From: Chloroflexota bacterium
GTDB taxonomy: Bacteria > Chloroflexota > Dehalococcoidia > Bin125
Length of the DNA stretch: 64,000 nucleotides
Assembly (NCBI GenBank): GCA_026707145.1
Contig: JAPOXK010000011.1
Location: 347,908-411,907 of the forward strand
Reading direction: 5' to 3'
Below are positions 43,886 through 52,717 of the stretch, piece after piece. The translations under genes were made by a program, and so were the position numbers. A model generated the notes under the pieces. The model did no database searches. It was not told where the DNA came from and was given only the letters and a program-made list of their open reading frames with translations. Every line of letters begins with the position of its first letter. Positions within the stretch are counted from its first letter, which is position 1.

Positions 43886-45994
43886 CTATTGGTCCGTTCG
43901 GTAGAGGTAGCGGATGTCCCAGAGCCCGTACAGGGTCGGCGTGGTGTTGCCGAAGACGTTCCGGACCGCGCTCAGCCGCTCGGGGAGCGTCGTGTAGATG
44001 ACTGGCACCTGTTCGGCGGCGATCTCCTGGGCCCGGTGGTAGAGCGCCACCCGCTCGTCGCGGTCCAGCTCCTGGCTGCCCCGGATGTAGAGGTCGTCGA
44101 TCTCGGCTTCCCATTCCGTCGCGGGCTGCGACTGATTGGGATGCCACAGGTGCAGGCGTTCGCTGCTGTGCCAGAACCCGATGCCGCTGTACGGGTCCGA
44201 TCCCCCGGTGAAGCCGATCACCATCGCCTCCCAGTCGTAGGAGGAGGTCAGCTGGGAGACGAGAACGCCGAAGTCGAGCGGCGCATAGTTCGCCTGGACG
44301 CCGATCCGTTCCAGCCCCTCCTGCAGACGCAGCGTGACCTTTTCGCGCTCGGTGTTGTCGTTGTTGGTCACGAGCGAGAACGCGATCGCGTTGCCGGCGC
44401 CGTCCTCGCGGATCCCATCCCCGTCGCGATCCACCCAGCCGAGGCCGTCGAGGATCGCGTTGGCCTTGTCGACGTCGTACTCGTAACGCGGGACGTTGGG
44501 GTTGTGGAAGTCGCCCGCGGCCGGGCTGACGGAGGACCACTGTGGATAGCCGAGTCCGTCTTGGACCTCCCGGATGATCGCTTCCTTGTCGACGCTGTGC
44601 GCGACGGCCCGGCGGAACTGCGGGTTCCGGAACCACTCCCGCTTCTCCGCCGCCAGGTACGGCTCGCCGCTCTCGGGATCGCTGCCGGGGTTCATGTTGA
44701 ACGCAAGGAACGTCGTCCCGAAGGCGGGACCGCGCCGGTGGATCGTGAAGTTTCCTTCCTCCTGCAGCGGCTCGAAGATCGCGAACTCCTCGCCGCGCAT
44801 GCCGTGCACGTCCGTCGCGCCCGCTTGGAACCGGGCGCGCGTGACCTCGGTATCCGGCACGATCTCGTAGATCACCCGGTCCAGGTAGGGCAGGCGGTTG
44901 CCCGCGTCGTCCCGGAGCCAGTAGTTCGGGTTGCGCTGCAGGACCAAGCGTTCGCCGCGGTCCCAGCGCTCAATGGTGAATGGACCCGTGCCGATCACGG
45001 CGGCGGGGTCCGTGTCGACGTCCCATGTCGAGGTGAACGTGCCGTCGTCCACGTGCGGCTCCAGGATGTGCTGGGGGTAGATGGCGGTGCCCATGGAGCG
45101 GAGGAACGGCGCGAAGGGCACCGGCAGAACGAATTGGACGGTATAGGCGTCCAGCGCCGTGACGGTCATCGGCGCTTCCTGCCAGCCGCCGCTCTCCTCG
45201 TCCGGGAAGCGGAAGGTGAACGCTGACCGACTGCTGGCCGGGATGTCGTCGTTGTAGATGATCCGGTTGAAGGTGAAGTCCACGTCCTGGGCCGTGAAGC
45301 CCTGCCCGTCGTGCCAGGTGACGTCTCTGCGCAGGTGGAAGGTCCAGGTTAGACCGTCATCCGAGCGCTCCCAGGATTCCGCCAGCGCGGGCTCGACCCG
45401 GTCCGTCAGCCAAGAGGTCTCGGTCAGCCCTTCGAACAGAAAGCTGAGGATGCCCGACGAAGAGGCGTCGTTGGCGATGGCCAGGTTCAGGGTCAGCGGC
45501 TCGCCGATCGTCGCCCGCGTCAGCGTCCCGCCCGGCTGCCCGATGGCGTACTCGAACGCCTCTGCGTTCTCGCGGAGTTGATCGACGATGTCTGCGTCCC
45601 CGTTCAGGCCATGAATCGCGGTTAACGACTGCCACGCGCTCCAGGAAGTGGCGGAGGGGGCTTGCCTGCTCTCGCTGCCCACGATGAACCAGTAGTCATC
45701 GTCTTTGATCAGACTCTCGGCTGATACGACGTGCGTGTCGCCGGATGGGACGTAGGCGTAGTTCAGCGCCGTGGTCCAGTCGCCGGCGTCTCTTGCCGCC
45801 TGGTATTCGTCGTCGTTCATCCACGCCACCCAGTGGGCGGCGGCATCGTTCTGGTCCCAACTGACGAGGACGCCCTCGCCGGAGCTGTGCACCATGACGC
45901 CGGTCGGGGCCGCCGGCGGGGCTTGCGCCGACACAATGCCGACGAAGCAGAGGGCGGTGAGAGCGGGAGCGGCTAAGGCAATCAGATGTTTCAC
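43886..45994 (-). CDS. Fn3-like domain fused to ABC transporter solute-binding protein family 5
   Basis: 702 residues. A signal peptide (residues 1-23) is followed by an Fn3-like domain (about 27-125, containing GVLVSWDQNDAAAHWVAWMN), then a family 5 oligopeptide/nickel-type binding protein. The latter has ESWERSDDGLTWTFHLRRDV, TWHDGQGFTAQDVDFTFNRI and GTGPFTIERWDRGERLVLQRN. No permease or ATPase genes are adjacent, so it may work with a distant transporter or as a sensor. Its Fn3-like domain is almost identical to that of the Cache protein at 48.3 kb. The start is GTG 45994 with GGAG eight bases upstream. Confidence 0.88.
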   Translation of the reverse strand: MKHLIALAAPALTALCFVGIVSAQAPPAAPTGVMVHSSGEGVLVSWDQNDAAAHWVAWMNDDEYQAARDAGDWTTALNYAYVPSGDTHVVSAESLIKDDDYWFIVGSESRQAPSATSWSAWQSLTAIHGLNGDADIVDQLRENAEAFEYAIGQPGGTLTRATIGEPLTLNLAIANDASSSGILSFLFEGLTETSWLTDRVEPALAESWERSDDGLTWTFHLRRDVTWHDGQGFTAQDVDFTFNRIIYNDDIPASSRSAFTFRFPDEESGGWQEAPMTVTALDAYTVQFVLPVPFAPFLRSMGTAIYPQHILEPHVDDGTFTSTWDVDTDPAAVIGTGPFTIERWDRGERLVLQRNPNYWLRDDAGNRLPYLDRVIYEIVPDTEVTRARFQAGATDVHGMRGEEFAIFEPLQEEGNFTIHRRGPAFGTTFLAFNMNPGSDPESGEPYLAAEKREWFRNPQFRRAVAHSVDKEAIIREVQDGLGYPQWSSVSPAAGDFHNPNVPRYEYDVDKANAILDGLGWVDRDGDGIREDGAGNAIAFSLVTNNDNTEREKVTLRLQEGLERIGVQANYAPLDFGVLVSQLTSSYDWEAMVIGFTGGSDPYSGIGFWHSSERLHLWHPNQSQPATEWEAEIDDLYIRGSQELDRDERVALYHRAQEIAAEQVPVIYTTLPERLSAVRNVFGNTTPTLYGLWDIRYLYRTDQ
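45620..45874 (-). repeat. 255-bp inverted repeat, left arm
   Basis: Matches 48451-48705 in opposite orientation with only one mismatch that I could find. It codes the Fn3-like domain of the solute-binding protein. Confidence 0.95.
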
Positions 45995-46322
45995 GGTGCA
46001 ATCTCCGGAATATTCGTCGGCAGAGACCGGGGGCCTGCACAGGTTGCGTCGCGCGGCGGCGAAATTATCCGACCAACACTCCGGCCTTCACCCGCATGAC
46101 GGATTGGAGCCGGACGGCCATCCAAGCGCGCGGGGCATCCCATGTCACAAGCCGCAGACTTATGCAGACCATCCCTAGGCTTGGCGTTGCGATCGGTGGA
46201 CGCGCCACGCCAGGGTGGGACGCCCCCGTCAACGACGAGTATGCCCTGGTCCGGAAATGCCGGCAAGTCTCTCTCTGCTTGAAGGAAGCTTGAAGGAAGA
46301 AAGCCCCCTCACCCTGGCCGCG
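45995..46322. other. 328-bp intergenic region, possible promoter
   Basis: No gene can be supported here. On the minus strand a GATAAT (plus-strand attatc, 46064-46069) lies about 70 bp upstream of the solute-binding protein start and is a reasonable -10, but the -35 is poor. A short direct repeat, cttgaaggaag, occurs twice near 46280. Confidence 0.35.
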
Positions 46323-48008
46323 CTACTCATCCATCACACGGCAAGTGATTATATCTACGCCGTAGTATTGGCGGTGGTGCACGGATGAGGCGTATTTGCG
46401 CAGGATACGGATGGACATTCCTTGATCGTCCTCCAGCGCCTGTCCCTCGTCCAGGTACATCATGCGGCTTTCGATATTTCCTTGAATGGCGTCGTCCGAA
46501 GCAACTACGATCTCCAGCTCGGCTGAACTGCTTTCAGGGCGAATTGTGGCGACCAACCGACGCTTCTGCTCCGCCTGTTCATCATTCTCTTCTTCCAGCA
46601 GGCTCAACAGCACCTCTTCCCCTACCAGCCGCAGCCGGGCTTTCCCTTTCTCCGTCCATGAGTGGCTGTCGGCGAATTGGCTGAGAAAATTGTCAACGGC
46701 AGGCAGAGAAGTCTCGGATAGGTCAACCTGCAACCGCTTAGTGCGAAAACTTGGTAATTCGTTGAGTAGGGTCATGCCAATGGCCGCAAGCCCGCCGACG
46801 ACGATGGTATTGCCCACCAACTGACTGGTAATCCCTTCCGTAAGTCCGCTGAAAATCCCGGCGGACAGGCCGAGCACCATAGAAATGCCGGTGATGGTGG
46901 ATTTTTTCTGGTCAACTTGGCCGGTGAAGAGACTGCCGAAGACCGTTTTCGCGCCCTCGACAAAAAGCAATCCGAAAATGATGATGTAGACTGCACTTAC
47001 CACCGGACCGGGGATGGCGATCAATACGGCCAGAAATTTGGAAAAGGGGGCGACTGCCAAGGTCAGCAGTCCCAGGTATATCCCGACGCGCTTGGCAGCG
47101 ATGCCGGTAAAGCCGATGTACACTGCGGTGACCGCCCATGGCGCGGCGACGGGGACAGTTCCCAGGAGGCCGGACAAGAGGGTGCCCAGCCCGTACGTAT
47201 TTAGACCCCTCTGAACCGCACGGTAGTCAGTCGCCTCCGGTTTCCGGTAGGAGGCGCGGTGAATCACCGATAGATCCCCCACTGCTTTCATAAATGCAGT
47301 CAGATTCACAAACACGAAGACCGGAAGCAGGGCCCAGAAATCCGTGTCAAAGGACAGGTCCAGCCCGGGCCAACCGAAACCGGGCAAGCTCACCCACGGA
47401 GCATCAATTATGGCGTCGATGTCGTAGAAGCCCAGAGGCGCGGCTGCAACTATGCCTGCCGCTCCGGTGACCGGCAGAACCCACATGCGCCAAAGCGGCG
47501 TGCCGTGAAGAGATATGGCGACCCCAACGATTAGAGCGACGAGTCCGGGTGCCAAAAAAAGCGTCGACGATACGCCTTCCGGTACGACGACTGTGCTGCT
47601 GATGATGTAAGGTACGGCGGAAACCGCCACTAACATCACCACTACTCCACTCACTGTCGAAGTAAATACCCGGCGGAGGGCGGCGAGGCGCAAGGTCAAA
47701 ACGAACTGCGCCAACGTAGAAGCCACTATTAAGCTGGCCAGCAGACTCGGCCCGCCGGCTTCGATCGCCAACGCGCAAACCGCCAGGAAAGGAATGTTGA
47801 AGTTGCTGACGATGAGGCGGCCCGACCCCAGATGCCGGAACCGAAGGGCGTGCAGGATCATGCCGGCGCCGGAGACTGCCAGGGCGGTAAATGTCGCCCA
47901 ACTCAAATAGGCGTCGGACTCGCCGGCTGCCCGCACCACCAGCGCCACGAGCATGATGAGGCCGATGGTGTTGGGTATGAATACCTGCACCGCCGAAGTT
48001 ATTGCCAC
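46323..48008 (-). CDS. NCS2 (xanthine/uracil) permease fused to degenerate RsbW-like ATPase domain
   Basis: 561 residues. Residues 1 to ~400 are a nucleobase:cation symporter-2 core of ~12-13 helices: VFVFVNLTAFMKAVGDLSVI, GTVPVAAPWAVTAVYIGFTG, and FLAVLIAIPGPVVSAVYIII. The canonical S-F-A-Q-N-x-G loop is replaced by VAAPWAVTA. Residues ~415-561 form a cytoplasmic domain shaped like RsbW-type HATPases (KGKARLRLVGEEVLLSLLEE, DDQGMSIRILRKYASSV), but the N-box Asn is missing, so ATP binding is doubtful. The GTG start leaves a very short N-terminus. GC is lower than in the neighbours. Confidence 0.75.
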   Translation of the reverse strand: MAITSAVQVFIPNTIGLIMLVALVVRAAGESDAYLSWATFTALAVSGAGMILHALRFRHLGSGRLIVSNFNIPFLAVCALAIEAGGPSLLASLIVASTLAQFVLTLRLAALRRVFTSTVSGVVVMLVAVSAVPYIISSTVVVPEGVSSTLFLAPGLVALIVGVAISLHGTPLWRMWVLPVTGAAGIVAAAPLGFYDIDAIIDAPWVSLPGFGWPGLDLSFDTDFWALLPVFVFVNLTAFMKAVGDLSVIHRASYRKPEATDYRAVQRGLNTYGLGTLLSGLLGTVPVAAPWAVTAVYIGFTGIAAKRVGIYLGLLTLAVAPFSKFLAVLIAIPGPVVSAVYIIIFGLLFVEGAKTVFGSLFTGQVDQKKSTITGISMVLGLSAGIFSGLTEGITSQLVGNTIVVGGLAAIGMTLLNELPSFRTKRLQVDLSETSLPAVDNFLSQFADSHSWTEKGKARLRLVGEEVLLSLLEEENDEQAEQKRRLVATIRPESSSAELEIVVASDDAIQGNIESRMMYLDEGQALEDDQGMSIRILRKYASSVHHRQYYGVDIITCRVMDE

Positions 48009-48073
48009 TAGCGGCGGGCACTTCTCATCCGGTTCGTAGCGAATTTTGAAGCACCTTCAAGCTATCCGGAATG

Positions 48074-48255
48074 GTTGACCATCGAACCCACGCGCTCCGC
48101 GACCTCGCCCACGTGCTCGCCTTCCGCTACCGTAGCCTATAGCTAGGAGAGCGTTGACCATCAAACCCGCGCGCTCCGCGATCTCGCCCACGCGCTCGCC
48201 TTCCGCTACCGTAGCCTATAGCCAGGAGAGCGTTGACCATTAAATCCGCGCGCTC
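48074..48255. repeat. 79-bp tandem repeats
   Basis: Two full units (from 48074 and 48153) and a partial third (48232-48255), each starting gttgaccat and containing cttccgctaccgtagcc and tatagc-aggagagc. Substitutions between units are few. The TTGACC start recalls a -35 element, and the last copy lies about 80 bp upstream of the Cache protein start. The repeats fill most of the 307-bp divergent gap. Confidence 0.9.
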
Positions 48256-48315
48256 GAAATCTGAACAACCCAACTGACAGGATCCGCCGGCGACAATCGC
48301 TCAGGAGATTGAAAC

Positions 48316-50283
48316 GTGAAACGCTTTGTGGCTCTCAGCGCACCCGCCCTCATCGCCCTCTGCTTCGTCGGCTTCGCCGCCGCGCACTCTCTGGCCGCCG
48401 CGCACCCTCTGGCGGCGCCCAGCGGGGTGACGATGTTCAGCACCGAGGAAGGCGTCCTCGTCAGCTGGGACCAGAACGATGCCGCCGCCCACTGGGTGGC
48501 GTGGATGAACGACGACGAATACCAGGCGGCAAGAGACGCCGGCGACTGGACCACGGCGCTGAACTACGCCTACGTCCCATCCGGCGACACGCACGTCGTA
48601 TCAGCCGAGAGTCTGATCAAAGACGATGACTACTGGTTCATCGTGGGCAGCGAGAGCAGGCAAGCCCCCTCCGCCACTTCCTGGAGCGCGTGGCAGTCGT
48701 TAACCGTTGACCACGCAATGGCCTTGGACGACGCGCTGACCCGTGCATACGTGGATCGGGCCATCGCCTACTACGACGCGAACGGCCTGGACGCCACCAC
48801 CGCGCAATACAAGTCCGGAGCCGGCGTTGAGGACGGCCGGCAGCTGACCCTCCTGGACGCTGAAGAAAGCGTATTGCTGGTGTACCGCACCCTTCCCACC
48901 CTGGAGGGCCAGTACGTCGGCCCCGGCTCGAGGTTCCCCGGCTTGGGGATGTTGATAGCCGTCGCCACCGAAGAAGGCCACTGGGATACCATCCGGGGCA
49001 TCAATCCGGTCACCAAGCAGGAGGAGCCGCGACGGGTCCTTGTCGTCCTCCATGACGGCCTGGTGTTCACCGCCAGTCATTCCGCCCTGACGGAGGACGT
49101 GGCGGAGTCCACCAGGGAGTACGTGCGCAAGGCCATCGCCAAATATGACGAGGACGGCCTCGAAGCCACCATCGCTCACTACAACCGCCAGGACAGCCTG
49201 GAGGGCCAGTTCTACCTGTTCCTGATCGGGGCCGACGACAACTACCTGGCCCATCCCATATTCCCGCACCTGATCGGGACGGACATCAAGGAGGTGGTGG
49301 GTTCGGACGGGCAGGAGTTGGGCAAGGAGATCGCCCGGGCTACCGAGGAAGGTGTCTGGGTGGAGTACCTATGGCCCCATCCCGTAACCCGGAAGGAACA
49401 GCAGAAGGTCACCTGGGCCGTCCGCCACGACGGGCTGATCTTCGCGTCGGGCTACTATGCCGGCGGGCTTGAAGCGGGCACCCCACCCTGGCAGGACGCC
49501 GACCCGCGGGAGTACACGGTGGAGTATGTGGAGCGGGCCATCGAGCGGTACGAGCGCGACGGCCTGGAATCCATGCTCAACTACTACAACAGCGTCGCCA
49601 GCTTTGAGGGCGAGTGGTACCTCTTCGCCACCGACGCGAACGACATCTACCACGTCCATCCCTTGCTGCCCCGGCTGATCGGGACGGACATCAAGGACGT
49701 GGTGGGTTCGGACGGCTACGAGCTGGGCAAGGCGCTGGCCCAGGCCACCGAGGAAGGCGTCTGGGTGGAGTATCTGTGGCCGCACCCGGTGACGCTCAAG
49801 GAAGTGCCGAAGGTGGGATACGCGGTGCGCCGCGACGGGATGCTCTTCGCCTCCGGCTACTACGTCCAAGTGGAAGACCCGGCGGCACAGACCCAGGCGT
49901 ATGTACAGCAGGCCGTCGAGTACTACCAGGCCAACGGCCTGGACGCCACCATCGCCCATTACAACAGTCAGGAGAGCGTTGACGGCCAGTGGAGCCTGAC
50001 CCTCGCCGATGAGAACGACATCGTGCGCGTTGCCCTACTCGCGCAACATCTCATCGGTACCGACTTGAAAGACCTGGGCGCGGGCCGCATCCGGCAGATT
50101 GGCAGAGAGATGGCGGCGGCCACCGAGGAGGGCCTCTGGGTCAACTACGTCTTCCCCAACGTCAGGTCCTCGGAGACCTTGTACGCGCATAGCTGGGCCA
50201 TCCGCTACGACGGGCTGCTCTTCACGTCGCGCTACTACGACGACCGGCCAGACGTTCCCGGTTCGGCCCAGAGCGACGGATAG
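48316..50283 (+). CDS. Secreted Fn3-like protein with four tandem Cache-type repeats
   Basis: 655 residues. A signal peptide (about 1-25) and an Fn3-like domain (about 33-130) are followed by four repeats of about 120 residues starting near 140, 265, 399 and 524. Each has the pattern YV-x-A-I-x-Y-Y-x-x-x-G-L-x-A-T, an LIGTDIKEVVGSDG-type segment, ATEEGVWVEYLWPHPVT, and HDGLIFASGYY. This is the single-Cache ligand-binding fold normally found once or twice on sensors; here no membrane helix or signalling domain follows. It is probably an exported binding protein. The GTG start has AGGAG eight bases upstream. Confidence 0.82.
   Translation: MKRFVALSAPALIALCFVGFAAAHSLAAAHPLAAPSGVTMFSTEEGVLVSWDQNDAAAHWVAWMNDDEYQAARDAGDWTTALNYAYVPSGDTHVVSAESLIKDDDYWFIVGSESRQAPSATSWSAWQSLTVDHAMALDDALTRAYVDRAIAYYDANGLDATTAQYKSGAGVEDGRQLTLLDAEESVLLVYRTLPTLEGQYVGPGSRFPGLGMLIAVATEEGHWDTIRGINPVTKQEEPRRVLVVLHDGLVFTASHSALTEDVAESTREYVRKAIAKYDEDGLEATIAHYNRQDSLEGQFYLFLIGADDNYLAHPIFPHLIGTDIKEVVGSDGQELGKEIARATEEGVWVEYLWPHPVTRKEQQKVTWAVRHDGLIFASGYYAGGLEAGTPPWQDADPREYTVEYVERAIERYERDGLESMLNYYNSVASFEGEWYLFATDANDIYHVHPLLPRLIGTDIKDVVGSDGYELGKALAQATEEGVWVEYLWPHPVTLKEVPKVGYAVRRDGMLFASGYYVQVEDPAAQTQAYVQQAVEYYQANGLDATIAHYNSQESVDGQWSLTLADENDIVRVALLAQHLIGTDLKDLGAGRIRQIGREMAAATEEGLWVNYVFPNVRSSETLYAHSWAIRYDGLLFTSRYYDDRPDVPGSAQSDG
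48451..48705 (+). repeat. 255-bp inverted repeat, right arm
   Basis: Reverse-complement match of 45620-45874 with one mismatch seen. It codes the Fn3-like domain of the Cache protein. The arms enclose the NCS2 fusion gene and the 79-bp repeats, about 2.6 kb in all. Confidence 0.95.
49494..49862 (+). repeat. 369-bp direct repeat, copy 1
   Basis: Matches 51334-51702 at a constant offset of 1840 bases with about seven mismatches. It codes the third Cache repeat of this protein, while the flanking repeats of the two genes differ much more. This points to recent gene conversion or duplication. Confidence 0.95.
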
Positions 50284-50344
50284 GCACGGTAGGTAGTTAG
50301 AGTGAGGAACGGCTGTCTAAGTTAGGCAGGGAAAGGGAAGCGGG

Positions 50345-52093
50345 ATGTTGCAGATAGGACGGGTTGCGCGGCGGTCGGCGGCTGGCGCGGCCCTGCTGAT
50401 ATTGGCGCTTGCCTTGGTTTCTGTGATGACGTTCAGCATGGCCTGCGGCGATGACCCGCCGCCGACCCCTGTGGCCGACCCCGCCGAGCCTGCGCCGGCG
50501 GCAACCCCGGCGCCCGAGCCTGCTGCGCCTGCGCCAACCCCGGAATCCGAGCCCACCAACGAAGACGACGCCCTCACCCGCGCCTACGTGGAGGAGGCGG
50601 TAGAGCGGTACAAGCGGGACGGGCTGGATGCCACCGTCGCCTACTACAGCAGTGAGGAGAGCATCGAGGGGGAACGGTACCTGATCATCCTCGACGGGGA
50701 TGACGGCACGGTGGTGGCGATCCCGTTTTATCAGGACCTTATTCTGGGAGAGCAGCACAGCTCTGCCGCCCCATTCTTGGAAAGAGCGACCGAGGCGGGC
50801 GATTGGCTGGAGCATCGGGAGCTCCAGCCCACCCTGACGGACACTGGCGTCGTGGTCAGGGAGGATGATCTCCGTACCTACCTCATCCTTCACGACGGCT
50901 GGCTTTTCATGTCCAGCCACTCCATCCTGCAGGAGAACTTGGCGGAGGCCACCAAGGATTACGTGAGCCGGGCGATAGCCCGCTATGAGAGCGAGGGGCT
51001 GGAAGGGACGGTCGGCTACTACAACAGCCAGGACAGCTTGGAGGGGCGTCTCTACCTGTTCCTGATTGGAGCCGATGACAACTACCTGGCCCATCCCATC
51101 TTCCCTAACCTGATCGGGACGGACATCAAGGAGGTGCGGGACTCGCGCGGCGACCCATTGGGCCAGCGGATCGCCCAGGCCACCGAGGAAGGCATCTGGG
51201 TGGAATACCTGTGGCCCACGCCGATCACGCGGGTGGAATCGCCCAAGACCACCTGGGCCATCCGGCACGACGGGCTGATCTTCGCCTCGGGCTACTACGA
51301 CGCCGGCGATGCGACGGAGCCGCCGGCCTGGCTGGACGCCGACCCGCGGGAGTACACGGTGGAGTACGTGGAGCGGGCCATCGAGCGGTACGAGCGCGAC
51401 GGCCTGGAATCCATGCTCAACTACTACAACAGCGTCGCCAGCTTTGAGGGCGAGTGGTACCTCTTCGCCACCGACGCGAACGACATCTACCACGTCCATC
51501 CCTTGCTGCCCCGGCTGATCGGGACGGACATCAAGGACGTGGTGGGTTCGGACGGCTACGAGCTGGGCAAGGCGCTGGCCCAGGCCACCGAGGAAGGCGT
51601 CTGGGTGGAGTATCTGTGGCCGCACCCGGTGACGCTGCAGGAAGTGCCGAAGGTGGGATACGCGGTGCGCCGCGACGGGCTGCTCTTCGCGTCGGGCTAC
51701 TATCCGGCAGTTGATGATCCCGCAGCCTACACGAAAGGCTACGTGCAAAAGGCGATCGAGTACTACGAACGGGAGGGCGTGGAGGCGACGCTGGCCTACT
51801 ACAACAGCCCAGCGAGCGTAGATGGCTCGTACTGGCTGATGATGGTCGGTCCCGAGGGCGATATCGTTGCCTCCGCCGTGGCGCCCGAGTGGGTTGGCGT
51901 GGAGGCCAGCACGTTCACGGGCATTTTGGCCGGAGAGCCAATAGGCGAAGAGTTGCTCGGCGCGACGGAGGAAGGCCACTGGTTCCAGTACGTGTGGCCC
52001 AACCCGAGGGCGTCAGGGGTTTTGGTGGTGAATCTCTGGATCATTCGCCACGACGGATACGCATTCGCCAGCGGCTACTACGAGGAAGAGTAA
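50345..52093 (+). CDS. Lipoprotein with four tandem Cache-type repeats
   Basis: 582 residues. The signal peptide ends in a lipobox-like MTFSMACGD with Cys34. A Pro/Ala/Glu-rich linker (about 38-72) follows, then four Cache-type repeats starting near residues 75, 202, 336 and 462, with ATEEGIWVEYLWPTPIT and RHDGLIFASGYY-type segments. The first repeat is the most diverged. It follows the secreted Cache protein by 61 bp on the same strand, so the two may be one operon: one soluble, one anchored. Ligands are unknown. Confidence 0.83.
   Translation: MLQIGRVARRSAAGAALLILALALVSVMTFSMACGDDPPPTPVADPAEPAPAATPAPEPAAPAPTPESEPTNEDDALTRAYVEEAVERYKRDGLDATVAYYSSEESIEGERYLIILDGDDGTVVAIPFYQDLILGEQHSSAAPFLERATEAGDWLEHRELQPTLTDTGVVVREDDLRTYLILHDGWLFMSSHSILQENLAEATKDYVSRAIARYESEGLEGTVGYYNSQDSLEGRLYLFLIGADDNYLAHPIFPNLIGTDIKEVRDSRGDPLGQRIAQATEEGIWVEYLWPTPITRVESPKTTWAIRHDGLIFASGYYDAGDATEPPAWLDADPREYTVEYVERAIERYERDGLESMLNYYNSVASFEGEWYLFATDANDIYHVHPLLPRLIGTDIKDVVGSDGYELGKALAQATEEGVWVEYLWPHPVTLQEVPKVGYAVRRDGLLFASGYYPAVDDPAAYTKGYVQKAIEYYEREGVEATLAYYNSPASVDGSYWLMMVGPEGDIVASAVAPEWVGVEASTFTGILAGEPIGEELLGATEEGHWFQYVWPNPRASGVLVVNLWIIRHDGYAFASGYYEEE
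51334..51702 (+). repeat. 369-bp direct repeat, copy 2
   Basis: Second copy of the sequence at 49494-49862. It codes the third Cache repeat of the lipoprotein. Confidence 0.95.
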
Positions 52094-52139
52094 GCGCGGA
52101 AGGTAGGCCCGGGCGACGGGCGCCTGGACGAGGACCGGG

Positions 52140-52360
52140 CGCCATGCTCGCCGGGCGTCGCGTGCTGCTGGACAGCGCGGAGACCGCAGCGGCCTGCGCG
52201 GAGGAGATGAGCGAGTGCCTCGCTACTAAGCGAGAGCACAGAGACACGGGCATTCGCGCGCTCCTTCGTGAAGGCGATCCCGGTGCAGCCCGGGCGAGCC
52301 ACGATCCACTACACGATCCCGCGGCCGCCGGATAGCCCCATCGCGGGCGCGGACGCCGGC
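52140..52360 (+). pseudogene. Serine site-specific recombinase C-terminal remnant
   Basis: One frame reads LAGRRVLLDSAETAAACAEE and MSECLAT. The next frame, without a start codon, continues STETRAFARSFVKAIPVQPG and RATIHYTIPRPPDSPIAGAD. Together these match the C-terminal helix and tail of large serine recombinases (…RAFIRSFVKEI-x-V-x-x-G-x-x-x-x-x-YTIP…). At least one frameshift near 52230 breaks it, and the catalytic N-terminal domain is absent. It is a decayed mobile-element fragment next to the repeat-rich region. Confidence 0.6.
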
Positions 52361-52717
52361 CAACTCGCGTCGACGGCGTCAAGGTTGTGGTTGAGACGGC
52401 AACCTCGAGGGAGACGGACCTCGGCGGCTACGCGAGCGGCGGCACGGTGTTCGAATTCGTCCAGTCGTCCGCGTAGGCGAGCGCGGCCGGCAGCCCCGCC
52501 GTGACGAGGAGCGCGGGCAGTCCCAGGCGGAGCAGCAGCCGTGTCCGTATCGGAGCGACCGTCATGGTCCTTCACCCTTCCGATCGCGGCGGCTGTTTCG
52601 GCAATGGCAACCAATCACGGCATTGGAGCCAGTGTCTTGCCGCGGTATCGCTTTGAAGGGAACAGCGAGCGGTCCAAGCGTTCCTGCTTGTCTCCAGTAC
52701 GGCCGCACTCGGACGCA
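52361..52717. other. Gene-poor region with a possible small secreted peptide
   Basis: No recognisable gene. On the minus strand 52428-52565 encodes 45 residues resembling a signal peptide (RTRLLLRLGLPALLVTAGLP, ending AYA-DD), with AAGGA just upstream. It stops after 10 further residues. It may be a truncated secreted gene or a chance frame within the recombinase debris. Confidence 0.3.

Noticed and set aside
46323-48008. STAS-domain sulfate permease (SulP)
   Set aside because: The membrane part follows NCS2 motifs, and the C-terminal domain has HATPase-like and not STAS-like segments.
48074-48255. CRISPR array
   Set aside because: The repeats are adjacent 79-bp tandem units without unique spacers, and no cas genes are near.
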